DNA of 51,811 bases from positions 1 to 51,811 of the forward strand of contig JADJGA010000005.1 in the NCBI GenBank assembly GCA_016708265.1, read 5' to 3'. Both the position numbers and the translations under genes were made by a program. Numbering within the stretch: the first letter of the stretch is position 1; each line of letters opens with the position of its first letter. This DNA is from Saprospiraceae bacterium. GTDB lineage: Bacteria; Bacteroidota; Bacteroidia; Chitinophagales; Saprospiraceae. Shown piece after piece: positions 10,069 to 19,187 of this stretch. Under the pieces are notes generated by a model. The model was not told the origin of the DNA and ran no database searches. It worked only from the letters and a program-made list of their open reading frames with translations.

Positions 10069-10119
10069 ATAATTGTAAGTAGCGGAATAGAAAGAGATTG
10101 ACAAATTAAAAATAAAACA

Positions 10120-10278
10120 ATGTTTACAGTAGAACAAATAGAGTCAGCTCATAGTAAAATAAAATCTGGAGCAGAATTTCCGAAATATATACAGGAGATA
10201 AAAGAAATTGGTGTAATTGCATTTGAAACTTGGGTTATAGATAGTCATACAAATTACGGTGATCGTCGAAGTTTATAA
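10120..10278 (+). pseudogene. Truncated DUF1398 cassette gene
   Basis: The first 46 codons (MFTVEQIESAHSKIKSG to VIDSHTNY) closely match the complete DUF1398 gene at 12136. Homology then stops at the border of repeat copy B (10257), and the frame runs out at TAA 10276-10278. The leader from GTTAGCAATAATTG to the start codon is also nearly identical to that of the complete copy, so the whole cassette was duplicated and this copy lost its 3' part. Confidence 0.85.
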
Positions 10279-10605
10279 CTTCGATGACAAAGGTTGTAGG
10301 ATGCGGTTCTTCCTTTAGAGCCTGTCCCGCTACAGCAGGAAAGTCAGAAGGCTGCTTAGCAAAAAAAATAGTGACCAAATAATAAAGGTTAACGGGTTAA
10401 AAAAAATTAATTAATTTTGCAAATAGAGATAAAAAAAACTGTCAGATGCTGTGGAGGACTCACAACAGAGCAAAGGGCAATAAGTAGGGGACAATGAAAA
10501 AAGGATTCTTATGAGGACAATATATATTTTTTTATATCTTTTTTAATAGTCATTATTAATCAATTACATATTTTAATAAATGATATTGCGTGTATTTAGA
10601 CGTTA
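10257..10605 (+). repeat. Cassette-array repeat, copy B (long form, 349 bp)
   Basis: Second long copy, inserted inside the DUF1398 gene at CAAATTA. Same order as copy A: left palindrome, middle block, right half shared with copy C, final ACGTTA. A start codon follows at 10632. No gene, no transposase, so any mobility would be supplied in trans. Confidence 0.8.
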
Positions 10606-10631
10606 CCTCTCATAAAATAATAAAATATAAA

Positions 10632-11213
10632 ATGCTAAATAGACAAGGATTAGAGTTATTATTTCAATTAGATAACATTCCAAATGAATATTTATATCTC
10701 GTTGGAGACAATAGAATTCCACCAGTTTTTAGGCAATTTTTAAAAAATTATAAAATTGGAGCAAATTCATTAAAAGGTGAAATAATAAGACTTAGTAATG
10801 AACCTGATTCAGAAAGAGTTCTTACAAAAATCACAATGTATGAAGAAGTTGAAATGGATTGAGAAAATTATCATGCAGTTTTAGATTATATTTTTGATTA
10901 TATAAAATTGGAGCAAGAATTGGTAAAATATGAAAACCAGATAGAAAATTGGAGCAAATTAGGATTTATGCAAATTGGATTTATGCATTGGTCTGACGTC
11001 CTTTTAATTGGAATGAAGAATGAAAATTTGGATGAAATATGGCGATATGGTCAAGGCTTGTTAAGTAAGGTTTGTTCAAAATTAGAGTCTGATATTTTCA
11101 AATTTGTTTCAAGATTAAAAGAATCTTTACAGGAAGAAGATTTAGTTGAATGGAACATATCGAAAAACCAAATTTATCGTAATTTGAATGAAGATTTTTG
11201 GAGAATAAAATAG
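10632..11213 (+). CDS. Hypothetical cassette protein with in-frame TGA
   Basis: Starting at MLNRQGLELLFQLDNIPNE, the frame meets TGA at 10860-10862 after EEVEMD, then stays open in the same frame (ENYHAVLDYIFDYIKLEQEL) to TAG at 11211-11213. Total about 193 residues. A TGG to TGA change would explain the stop. Function not recognised; soluble, acidic, helical. A farther upstream ATG at 10590 lies inside repeat copy B and is unlikely. The gene is followed by attC-like site 6. Confidence 0.6.
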
Positions 11214-11222
11214 ATTACGAAA

Positions 11223-11287
11223 GGTAACAACGGCTATAATGACAGTTTGGCTATCGCCAAAACCATCACATAGCCCAGCCGTTAGTC
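11223..11287 (+). repeat. attC-like site 6
   Basis: Runs from GGTAAC to GTTAGTC. GGCTAT (11232-11237) pairs with ATAGCC (11270-11275), GTTTGGC (11245-11251) with GCCAAAAC (11256-11263), and outer AACGGC with GCCGTT. About 65 bp with clear stem and bulges: a typical short attC. Confidence 0.85.
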
Positions 11288-11299
11288 ACAAAAATAAAT

Positions 11300-11979
11300 A
11301 TGAACATAAAATTAAAAACACTAGCCTTTAACTTATACTTAATAACCTTTATATCTTGTGGTTTCTCTCAAAGTAATAAAAAAGTGTCGAAGATAGTCTT
11401 AAAACTGTTTTAAATGATAATGAATATCCAATAGTTCAGATTGATGATGAATTTGAAACACCAACGAAAAGGTGAAAAATTATTATTCCAGAAAAAACAA
11501 CTGGTTTCGTATATGTAGTATTCGATTCGCCCCATGAGAATGATTATAGTTGTTGTCCATGTGTAAACCGATTTTTATTCTAATTTAATCGTAGATATTC
11601 CTAAATCAGGAATCTTACGATTTGCATGTGATGGTAGGATACATGAAAAATGTTAGTCGAAGGAAGACTTAAATATTTTAATGGAATTTATGATAAGCGT
11701 GGTTATCTCACAAAAAGAGATTCCATAAATATGTATAACAAAGATGAGTATTTGTCTGTAAAAATGAATGGATACCAATATTCCGAATATTTATCAATAA
11801 AATCTGCTCTTGAAAAAAATAGTGATAAAGTTGATTTAATATTTGATGTAAATTCAATTGTTGTAGTTCCTTATGGTTTTCATGAACCTTTCAGAACTAT
11901 TGTAGAAAATATGATAAACAAGAAGGTTGCAGGAAAGGTAGCAGGATTTCAAATTGGAACTGTGGAAAGACATATTTAA
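11300..11979 (+). pseudogene. Lipoprotein gene in cassette, several frameshifts
   Basis: The ATG at 11300 starts a lipoprotein signal peptide with lipobox FISC-G (Cys is the lipidated residue). Coding sense then moves through several frames: SVEDSLKTVLNDNEYPIVQ, FVYVVFDSPHEND, and finally 11650-11979 with FDVNSIVVVPYGFHEPF and GFQIGTVERHI. About 225 residues if repaired. Function not recognised. At least three indels make it the most damaged cassette gene. It is followed by attC-like site 7. Confidence 0.6.
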
Positions 11980-12020
11980 ACTAAAAAAGAAGACTACGAA
12001 CGAATTAAAAAATAAATTCT

Positions 12021-12086
12021 GACTAATAATGCACACCATGACCATACTCCCTATCGGTCGTACAGCAGGTGTACTTCACGTTAGCA
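12021..12086 (+). repeat. attC-like site 7
   Basis: GCACACC (12031-12037) pairs with GGTGTAC (12069-12075) and TGACC (12039-12043) with GGTC (12056-12059). The right core is GTTAGCA (12080-12086). The left core is degenerate. The cassette that follows starts with the same leader as the truncated cassette at 10062. Confidence 0.7.
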
Positions 12087-12135
12087 ATAATTGTAAGTAG
12101 CGGAATAGAAAGAGAATGACAAATTAAAAAAAACA

Positions 12136-12528
12136 ATGTTTACAATAGAACAAATAGAGTCAGCTCACAGAAAAAAAGATCTGGAGCAGAATTTCCCAAA
12201 ATATATACAGGAGATAAAAGAAATTGGTGTAATTGCATTTGAAACTTGGGTTATAGATAGTCATACAAATTATTTTGGCCAAAATGATTTTCAAACTAAT
12301 TCCAAACCGAAGTATGGAGAAATGACAATAGCAAACCAAAGTGATAAAGAGAAATTTAATCAATATTTAAAAATGCACCAAAAAGGGGAGACGGATTATT
12401 TTACATTTTGTAAACACTGTGCTGAAACTGGAATTGAAAAATGGACTGTGAATCTTGACAAAATGACTTGTACATATTATGATATAGCCGGCAATGAAAT
12501 ATTAGTAGAAATTATACCAACAGTTTAA
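12136..12528 (+). CDS. DUF1398 family protein
   Basis: 130 residues; the motifs FPKYIQEIKEIGV, DSHTNYFGQNDF, YLKMHQKGETDYFTFCKHCA and KMTCTYYDIAGNEILVE match DUF1398, a small cytoplasmic family of unknown function. Residues 12 to 20 read RKKDLEQNF, while the duplicate at 10120 has SKIKSGAEF: one base is missing in the A run and one is gained at CCCAAAA, so this short patch is out of frame and then restored. The true protein probably has the KIKSGAEF reading. Confidence 0.85.
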   Translation: MFTIEQIESAHRKKDLEQNFPKYIQEIKEIGVIAFETWVIDSHTNYFGQNDFQTNSKPKYGEMTIANQSDKEKFNQYLKMHQKGETDYFTFCKHCAETGIEKWTVNLDKMTCTYYDIAGNEILVEIIPTV

Positions 12529-12541
12529 ATAACAACGAACC

Positions 12542-12693
12542 GGTAACAAGTTAATTAAGCAAAGGAGGCTAAAGTGCTAAAAACGTGAGCTATAAGAACG
12601 TTCACCTTGAGGAAATTAAAGCCTTTGCTGGTATTCTCACCAACAAATCACAAAAGCATGAAATCTTAATTTTTAGCCTCTCTATGTGTTATG
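12542..12693 (+). repeat. attC-like site 8 (long form)
   Basis: Starts GGTAACA, ends GTTATGA. GAGGCTAAA (12565-12573) pairs with TTTAGCCTC (12672-12680). The interior also has GCAAAGG/CCTTTGC and GTGAGC/GTTCAC pairs. This is the last attC-like site and marks the right end of the array. Confidence 0.6.
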
Positions 12694-12717
12694 ACTGTTG
12701 GTGTTTTCACCAACAGT
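12694..12717. repeat. Perfect palindrome, copy 1
   Basis: ACTGTTGGTG, loop TTTT, CACCAACAGT. A related imperfect copy lies at 14120-14143, so the pair flanks the small gene island between them. It could act as a bidirectional terminator stem, though no long T run follows. Confidence 0.7.
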
Positions 12718-12727
12718 GGCTAATAAA

Positions 12728-13003
12728 CTAAAAATCAAACAATTCCGATAAAAAACTTTTCTTCCTTTTGTGTGGGTATAAATCATCATTGTCTTGATAA
12801 TGTTTTTTTCTGTAGTCGTTATCTTCATAATCGTCATCATGTTTATAACTTTTATTTTGTGACGACATTGAAAATTCACGTTCAATGATTTTTTCAAGTT
12901 CACCTCTATCGAGCCAAATACCGCGACAAGTCGGACAATAATCAATTTCAACACCATGTTTATCTGACATTAATAGTGCTGTGTTACATTTTGGACAATT
13001 CAT
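12728..13003 (-). CDS. TFIIB-type zinc-ribbon protein
   Basis: 91 residues. The N terminus CPKCN...YCPTCRGIWLDRGELEKI is the zf-TFIIB signature: CPxC and CPxC bind one zinc, followed by the conserved GIWLDRGEL helix. The tail is charged (DDDYEDNDYRKK) and ends FLSELFDF, as in many family members. Function unknown; a nucleic-acid or protein-binding role is usually assumed. It lies 26 bp downstream of a small lipoprotein gene on the same strand, probably one transcript. Confidence 0.9.
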   Translation of the reverse strand: MNCPKCNTALLMSDKHGVEIDYCPTCRGIWLDRGELEKIIEREFSMSSQNKSYKHDDDYEDNDYRKKHYQDNDDLYPHKRKKSFLSELFDF

Positions 13004-13029
13004 AATTAAAAGTTTAAAAATTTATAAAA

Positions 13030-13254
13030 TTATTTATTTAAAGTTTTATTGATTTCATTTTCGGTTTTAGTAACAAGAGTATCAAGTTTTTTAATTGGTT
13101 TATCCAATTTTTTCTGAATCATGGTGTCCATCTTGTCAATTTGTTCATCCAGCTTTTTGTTTACTTTGTCTTCTATATTTTTTTGAATATTTTCACATGA
13201 AATTATTGTGAATGAAAATATAATGCTTAAAAAAACGATTAATGCTTTTTTCAT
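13030..13254 (-). CDS. Small lipoprotein with coiled coil
   Basis: 74 residues. Signal peptide MKKALIVFLSIIFSF with lipobox IISC-E, so the mature protein is lipid-anchored at Cys20. The remainder is a Lys/Asp-rich heptad pattern (KKLDEQIDKMDTMIQKKLDK) predicted as a coiled coil. No family recognised. Upstream partner of the zinc-ribbon gene. Confidence 0.7.
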   Translation of the reverse strand: MKKALIVFLSIIFSFTIISCENIQKNIEDKVNKKLDEQIDKMDTMIQKKLDKPIKKLDTLVTKTENEINKTLNK

Positions 13255-13335
13255 TTTATCGAATGTTTATATTAATAATATGTGAATTAATGCCTTTTTG
13301 TTTTGCTGTAAAATTCACTGAAAGCAAAACTGAAA

Positions 13336-13680
13336 TTATATAAACTGAGGTGGGGCTCTTAACGAATTGGAATGTAAATAATAAGTTGAAAAAACAAATT
13401 GTAAAAAGCTTTTTATTAAGGTTCTATTATGATAAGAAATGTGAATTTGGTCAGATTTAGAGGCTATTCCAAAATATCGTTTGGGATTTTTGTTCTTAAT
13501 AATTTTAATGTGTCTGATCTGATCAGCAAACGGAATGGATATTTTACTCTTTTGTGCTTCTGGTCTGCTGCTTGAATATAAAATTCCAATATACTCCGAA
13601 ACACAAGCGGTATTTACATTAATTTGTAAGCCGCCAGTATTTGAAATTAAAAAGAGTACTATTGAAATAATAATATTCAT
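13336..13680 (-). CDS. Hypothetical exported protein
   Basis: 114 codons; begins MNIIISIVLFLISNTGG, a possible signal peptide. The start is 12 bp after the stop of the CDF remnant, as expected for a downstream gene in the same transcript. No family recognised, and the C-terminal part (SNSLRAPPQFI) looks non-conserved, so it may be partly out of frame. Confidence 0.4.
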   Translation of the reverse strand: MNIIISIVLFLISNTGGLQINVNTACVSEYIGILYSSSRPEAQKSKISIPFADQIRHIKIIKNKNPKRYFGIASKSDQIHISYHNRTLIKSFLQFVFSTYYLHSNSLRAPPQFI

Positions 13681-13692
13681 TATTTGCTTAAA

Positions 13693-14090
13693 TTATTCTA
13701 TTTTCGTTTCTATGTCACTTTCTTTAGTAAAATTTTCAACATGCCAGGGAATTGCAGCCACAAATTCTGCTTTTCGTTCATAGCAATCGCTCTTTTTACA
13801 ATGTTGGCACCAGGTATGATGACATTCATCTGGATGAACTGTTAACACAATATCTTTTGAAAAATTGTTGTGTATTAACTTTTTTATTCTTTCACTTTCG
13901 GCATGTTATTTTTGAGATGTTCATAAACCAGGGTAAAACCAAATCACAAGTTATATGATAAGAACTTCCATATTTAATTAGTTTAAAATTATGAATTTTC
14001 ACCCATTCATCAGAACGGTTTTTTTCAAGAGTTTTTTAAATTTAAGCAGTGGTAAAATATGTGTCAATTAGTCAATTACTTATAACTTTC
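13693..14090 (-). pseudogene. C-terminal remnant of a CDF cation transporter
   Basis: Translating the minus strand in two frames gives NRSDEWVKIHNFKLIKYGSS, then CDLVLPWFMN, then VHPDECHHTWCQHCKKSDC. This is the cytoplasmic ferredoxin-like C-terminal domain plus the Cys-rich tail of cation diffusion facilitators, which export Zn, Cd or Fe from the cytoplasm. The six-helix membrane domain is absent: coding sense ends near the palindrome copy at 14120. There is also a frameshift near 13900-13920. A truncated relic, not a working transporter. Confidence 0.65.
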
Positions 14091-14119
14091 TGAATATTAT
14101 TTGTTTTCCGTACCTAGTG

Positions 14120-14143
14120 ACTGTTGGTGAAAACCCCATCAGT
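14120..14143. repeat. Imperfect palindrome, copy 2
   Basis: ACTGTTGGTG-AAAAC-CCCATCAGT, related to the perfect palindrome at 12694. It lies between the end of the cytochrome operon and the CDF remnant and marks the right border of the small island. Confidence 0.55.
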
Positions 14144-14178
14144 GGCAAATTAATACCTTTCAGATATCATTTATTTTA

Positions 14179-15072
14179 TTAATCATCATCATCTTCGTTT
14201 TTTTTCGGAGATTGAGAACTTTTAAGCTTATTGTAAGACCTGGGATACCTTGTGGCACTATCTTCTTTTGCATCTTTATGGCATGCTACGCAATCATTGA
14301 AATTACTGATACCTTCTTCTCTGTGCTCTTCGGCAATATTTCCCTTGAGTGTTCATGGCATCCATAACATGTATATGATTTGTATGATTTACTTTTGTGA
14401 CAAATATTGCATTTGACATTATGATCTCTGTCAAGTTGAAAATATCTGGAATGTTCAAATTTTGCCGGAGACCATTTTATTGTACTGTGGCAGATCTTGC
14501 AATCATCGAGGTAATTAGTATGAATATCATCTTTTGGAGCTTTATGACATGTGGCACAGGTATTTATCGCCGGGTTATTTACCAGTTTGTGGTCAAATTT
14601 GGCAATTTTTTCCAGGATTCTGTTGTGTGGCATTTTGAACATTCATTTGAGACTTTTTTATGCAGATTGTCATTACGGTTTTTATGACATCCGGTACAGT
14701 TTTCAAGAATTTCCGGTTTGAGAATTTTATGTTCAAATGAAGCTGTTTTTTTATAATCTATGCCTGCATGATCTTTGTGACAAATTGTACAATTATACTG
14801 CCTGACTGAAGTATGAAAATTTACATTTAGAAGTTTGACAGTATCACCTTTTGTTTTCTGTTGTTTCTCATCAATTTTTTTAAGTTCGTGGCAGTTAATG
14901 CATGTTCGGTTATTTATACTTTGAAATGCATCATGACAGGCAAAACAATTGTTGTTGAGTTTTTGATGTCCTTCGATCAATTCACCGGGACTTAACATCT
15001 TGTGGGGAAATTTCACTATAAGAAGAGAAATACCTAAAAAACCATCAAACCTAAAGCTAATAAATTTCTCAT
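14179..15072 (-). CDS. 10-heme cytochrome c, membrane anchored (frameshifted)
   Basis: Three frames join into one protein of about 297 residues. The ATG at 15072 opens MRNLLALGLM, a short hydrophobic anchor or signal, then a T-run indel, then FPHKMLSPGELIEGHQ and the heme region. Ten CxxCH motifs are visible (first CFACH, last CVACH), each binding one covalent haem in the periplasm. Further frame switches lie near 14610 (after CHTTESWKK) and near 14335 (after HEHS). The tail is acidic (KKNEDDDD). The start of the heme region resembles that of the 23-heme protein (LSPG...LNNCxxCH). The start codon overlaps the stop of the upstream cytochrome b gene (ATGA). Last gene of the operon. Confidence 0.75.
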
Positions 15073-15639
15073 TTAGTGAAAATAAAAACTGAAATAATAT
15101 GAAGAATTGATAGTATTGTAAACATCAGGGAAATTGGAATATGGATTATCCTCCATTTTTGCATTATTTCAAAAGTAATGGAGTCAAGGAAAGCTTTTTT
15201 TCTATTTCATCAACTGATAAACCCTTCTCTGACAATTCAATATTTTTTATTTCAATCGTTTCGCTGCATTTCTGAGAATTGATTTTCCTATAATTCCACT
15301 AGCTACATTTAATAAAAGCATAATTGTGGCTAACCATGCTAAATGACCATTATAGTGGATACCGGCATGAACAAGAATTAAAACTGCACCCACAAGGGAT
15401 AAATATTCATGCAGCATCAAAAAAGTCTTAGGAGAACCGGATTTGAAAAGTTCTCTTTTTCTTATACTATATACAAATGATATTGCTATTAAAACAGTGC
15501 CAAAAGACCCCAGATATCTGCCGATCCACGCCAGTTGAAAAAAATGCAAAACAAAATCAATCGAAATTGAAATAATAATTATTATAAGCATCCATATCAG
15601 CAAAGGAAAGAAATATTTGAAAAATAAGGACTTATTCAT
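15069..15639 (-). CDS. Short membrane cytochrome b-like protein (frameshifted)
   Basis: About 189 residues if two A-run indels (near 15250 and 15205) are repaired. Four hydrophobic segments in the first 120 residues and a fifth at the end (HIPISLMFTILSILHIISVFIF). Conserved histidines in HEYLSLVGAVLILVHAGIHY and in the last helix (RIIHIP, ILHII) are suitable axial ligands for b-type haems, as in ferric-reductase-like and cytochrome b561-like proteins. It resembles a compact form of the cytochrome b at 27775-28623, whose last helix reads YWHIAHLPFALIM. Likely the membrane partner that reduces the 10-heme protein; the two genes overlap by 4 bp. Confidence 0.65.
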
Positions 15640-15696
15640 TTAAATAAAAAATATGCATTTAGTAAAATAAGATATTGCACATAAAACTACTTTATA

Positions 15697-16673
15697 TCAT
15701 TCCCTACCATCCGGATGGCACCTATAACAACCTTCATTTCCCTGATTCTGATGATGTGCATCAGAGTGGCAGTTTATACAATTAAATATAGTAAAATTAC
15801 CCTGAGTCGTATGACAATCTGTGCAATTATCCCATTCATTTTTATGTTTGCCAGAATAAATTGGAAATTTACTATCATGAGCTTTAGAGTCTGCAGGCAT
15901 CCATCCCGGATTCAGAGAATGACACAATTCACATTCTTTTGGATATTGGCTGTGATCCGGATTTGTTGCATTCATCAAATCACTTTGATGACAAGAAATG
16001 CATTCTCCTGATAAATCATTATAATTTTCAGTTTTATGGCATACTTTACAATCATCTATGTCATGTGCCTGCTGTAATGGAAAAAAACTATGCAGTATTT
16101 TACCTGAATTCCATTCAGGACCATTTATCGAATGGCATAAGGAACAATCAGTAGAAAATTGCTGTTGCTGATGGTCGGGAGATTTTGCCGATAAATAATC
16201 ACCCTTATGACAGTCAAAGCAGTCTGCTCCTAAGGGGCTGAAGATCAATAATTGTTCATTTTTATGGCACTCATCACAATTTACTTTGGCATGAACTCCT
16301 GATAGTGGAAATGAAACTCTTTCATGTATTAATGATATATCATCGACGATCCAGTATTCTGAGGTATGACATCTGATGCAATCGTTCCCAACAGACTGCT
16401 GATGTATATCTTCATGACAGGAATAGCATTCCAAAGATGCTTCGTTGAATACCAGGCTGCTGTGGCATGATCTGCAATCAATAATTTTATGCTGTCCCTC
16501 CAAAGGAAAAACAGTTATATCATGATTGAAAGTGCTGTTTTTATTGAATTCCCAGTTATTGGATGTATGACAACTGCTGCAATCAATTTTTAGATTTTCT
16601 CCATGCGGCGACACACTATATGGAGTTATATAGCTAAAAAATAAAAAACTAAAATTGATATATATTCAGACAT
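15697..16673 (-). CDS. 13-heme cytochrome c (frameshift in signal peptide)
   Basis: The clean frame runs from 16614 (MSPHGENLKIDCSSCH). Upstream coding sense continues into a hydrophobic signal-like stretch that starts at the ATG at 16671-16673 but shifts frame in a T run. Mature part about 300 residues with 13 CxxCH motifs (CSSCH to CYRCH). It is a short paralogue of the 73-heme protein: both begin SPHG...ID-C-x-x-CH, share FPLxGQH, CHxDIHQQ, FPIYSGKHK, and end CY-x-CHPDG. Periplasmic or exported electron carrier. The next gene downstream is the short cytochrome b. Confidence 0.85.
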
Positions 16674-16813
16674 TTAACAGGGTGACTGGGTAACATTTAA
16701 TTGTAAATTGTAAATTTTAATTTAATCCTCAATTTTCAATTTTCAATTTTCAATTTTCAATTTTCAATTCTCCATTTTACAAATCGTACCACGTAAATCG
16801 TACTTCGTAAATT
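16674..16813. repeat. TTTTCAA microsatellite-like spacer
   Basis: The spacer contains about seven near-perfect CAATTTT units (16733-16775), followed by CGTACCACGTAAATCGTACTT. Low-complexity spacers of this kind recur in the window (39200-39335, 49960-50120). No gene. Confidence 0.7.
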
Positions 16814-17548
16814 TTAAAGCCTTTCAGCTTCCTCCATAATTATATCATACTTATATCCTGCACCAAAATCTTTATCAAGTGTTATTTTGCCTTTAAAAGC
16901 TACTACGGCATTTACATTGACAACAGAATTTGTTGTGATGGTGAGATCTTTCCCGCTTTTATCTATGATATGAACCCAATTCTTGCCCATTATTCCATTG
17001 TTGACTTTAGTTACTACACCTCTTACAGTTATTATCTTATCCTTGTATTTCGCCTTATTTAACAAAAGATCAGCAATCTTTACTGCTCCTTTTATATCGG
17101 GCATGGAGTTTTAGCAATTTGTGACACATCAATATCCTGAGGGGGTAGCATTACCTGCTGAGTGCAGACTGGCATCCAGGACCTGAGAAACAAGGTAAAT
17201 AGTATCGAAATTCCTTTTGAATTCGATGCTTTCAAAATTCACTTTCATCAATCCTCCGCTATACATATACGACCTTCCTTTCTGAGCATCCATTTTAGAT
17301 GTTGCTAACCAGAATTTCCTATTGCCCTCAGTAACATAGAGATAAGTATATCTGTCAGTATTTAAAATTTCATTTGCTACTACCTGGTGTACTTCGGTTG
17401 ATAAGTTGTCTGCCTGCATTGTGCCTGGTCCCTGATTGTTTGTTACTATTGCAGGATTAGTATTCTCATCTGCAACAAGAACTTTAGGTTTTGAGTCGCA
17501 GGAAATGATCAGTATCGTAAATGCGAGTAATAGAGTTTTTTTCATCAT
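16814..17548 (-). CDS. OB-fold lipoprotein, cytochrome-operon accessory (frameshifted)
   Basis: Starts MMKKTLLLAFTILIISC-D, a lipoprotein signal with Cys18 as lipidated residue. The first domain (VHQVVANEILNTDRYTYLYV, FWLATSKMDAQKG) resembles an OB-like binding domain. The second, in another frame from 17104, has VRGVVTKVNNGIMGKNWVHI and KDFGAGYKYDI, a predicted OB-fold of the type found near multiheme cytochromes in several phyla. Two indels, in the C run near 17145 and at CCATG near 17105, separate the domains. About 245 residues. The role is unknown; a structural or cofactor-handling function for the surface electron-transfer complex is only inference. Confidence 0.65.
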
Positions 17549-17560
17549 AATATAATTAAT

Positions 17561-19167
17561 TTTAAATCTTTGATTTATAGTTACATAATATCTGTGGTAG
17601 TCTGAATTTGTTTTGTCAAAAGTTCCTTCATAACTGAGCATAAGGCTGGTTTTTCTGAATATGTTAAAACTCAGGTTTGCCCCTGCTATATGTTGTTTCA
17701 GATTTGATTCGGTATTGAAAAAACTGTAATTTACATTTCTGTAATTCAATTCCAAATTTAATTTACCTTTCATGAAATTATCAGAAATACGTCCTCCTAT
17801 TATTGTTCCTTTGAAATAAACGGATTCCAAAATATTTCCACTCAATGATAACGATACATTGTGTAAGGGTATTTTGTTAAATGATAAATTACCGACATAA
17901 TTTGTAGTAGGTTTAGGATTATCACCCTGATACCGCACAAATGCAGATGCATTAACTGAAATATTTCTGACCGGACTGTAATTTGCCTGCAATCTGAATC
18001 CCTGCCTGGTTTCCTGTGCCAGCAACTGATCTATGAATGTCTGGTAAGACTCGTAATATATCACATTGCGACGGTTGTCGTATGAAGCAGAAAAACTGAG
18101 ATTTTTAAGTACCCTGTACCTTGCTGAGAAATACAAACTTGTAAGGCTGAATTTATTTGATGGCTGACTGTCGATTTTTTTCATACAGGTCGAACTCTGT
18201 CGAAAGAAAAACATTCAGATTTTTGACAAGCGAATTATTGTGTTGAAAATATAAAAACCTTCTGTCGGTCTTAAAATCGTTTTGTTGTTCGGCAAATGCA
18301 AGTGTAGTTGAGGCTATCCCATTCCTGAATTTGTCGTTGCGTACAACATATGCTCCGAACTGAGGTAGTTTTGAATTGAAACTGAAATCGGTAAAGTCAG
18401 GCCTTGTGCCAGCGAATATTCCAACTCCATATTTGTTGAAGCTGTATTCCCCCTGTAATCCATCGATTGCTCCAATGTTTGCAACCGATTGGTTCATTTT
18501 TCGTCCCAGCCAGATATTGAATTTTTCGCCAGGAGCATATTGAACTGCAAGTGAAAAGACCTTGAAATCATTATAAAAAATCAGTCTGCTGTTGATCAAT
18601 TCCATATCTGTGTCTGTAGGTCAGATAAACCTGTGTAGAAAATGGTGAATGATTTATATTTTGAACATTAAAAGATAGCCCTGTTCTTAACCTTTGATGA
18701 TTGTCACTATTATCTGTGAAAATATCAGCATTAGTTGAAAGGCTGAGCCTGCCGGAAATGATCTCTTTCCTGGTTTTTGTTTTTAAAGTATCATTGTCAG
18801 GAATGTCATGAGATACTGCGGGTCCAGGAATGCCAATTTGCTTATCTTCATTAACATCTGTTTTTCCCTCCTTTATTTTATTGATAAATATGATCTTGTC
18901 ACCGTTGTTTATTGATAATCCTGAAATGTTCTCAGTCACACATGATGTAGACGATTTCTGTTTAACGATGAGGGCAGCCAGGTTTTTACCTCCAGCAGCC
19001 ATAAATAAAGTGTCACCAATATTTATATTTTCAGTATTTTGAAACTTTACATATATATTTTTTGAGCTTTTAAATGTCACACTTCCTTCAATTATCTCAC
19101 TCATATTTTGAGCAAAAGTCAGTAAAGGAGAAAAAAGGATAATTATATACAGTATTTTGATCTTCAT
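17561..19167 (-). CDS. Outer-membrane beta-barrel protein of the cytochrome operon (frameshifted)
   Basis: Signal peptide MKIKILYIIILFSPLLTFAQN, then a small SH3-like or OB-like segment (GSVTFKSSKNIYVKF, NINIGDTLF), then about 380 residues of alternating aromatic/polar strands in three frames, for example LNLELNYRNVNYSFF, TSLMLSYEGTF, HRYYVTINQRF. It has no CxxCH. A missing T at 17563 hides the stop after QRF, so the frame appears fused to the next lipoprotein; a barrel ending in Phe is the normal state. The gene starts 21 bp after the 73-heme gene. By position it could be the barrel of a porin-cytochrome conduit, but it lacks recognisable similarity to MtrB. Confidence 0.65.
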
Positions 19168-19187
19168 AATTCTATTTTGCAAAAATA

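Noticed and set aside
17129..18214. A fused protein of beta-barrel C terminus and lipoprotein
   Set aside because: The join reads QRFKIN-YIMMKK; a lipoprotein signal peptide starts at MMKK and one missing T hides the barrel stop after QRF. Two genes, not a fusion.
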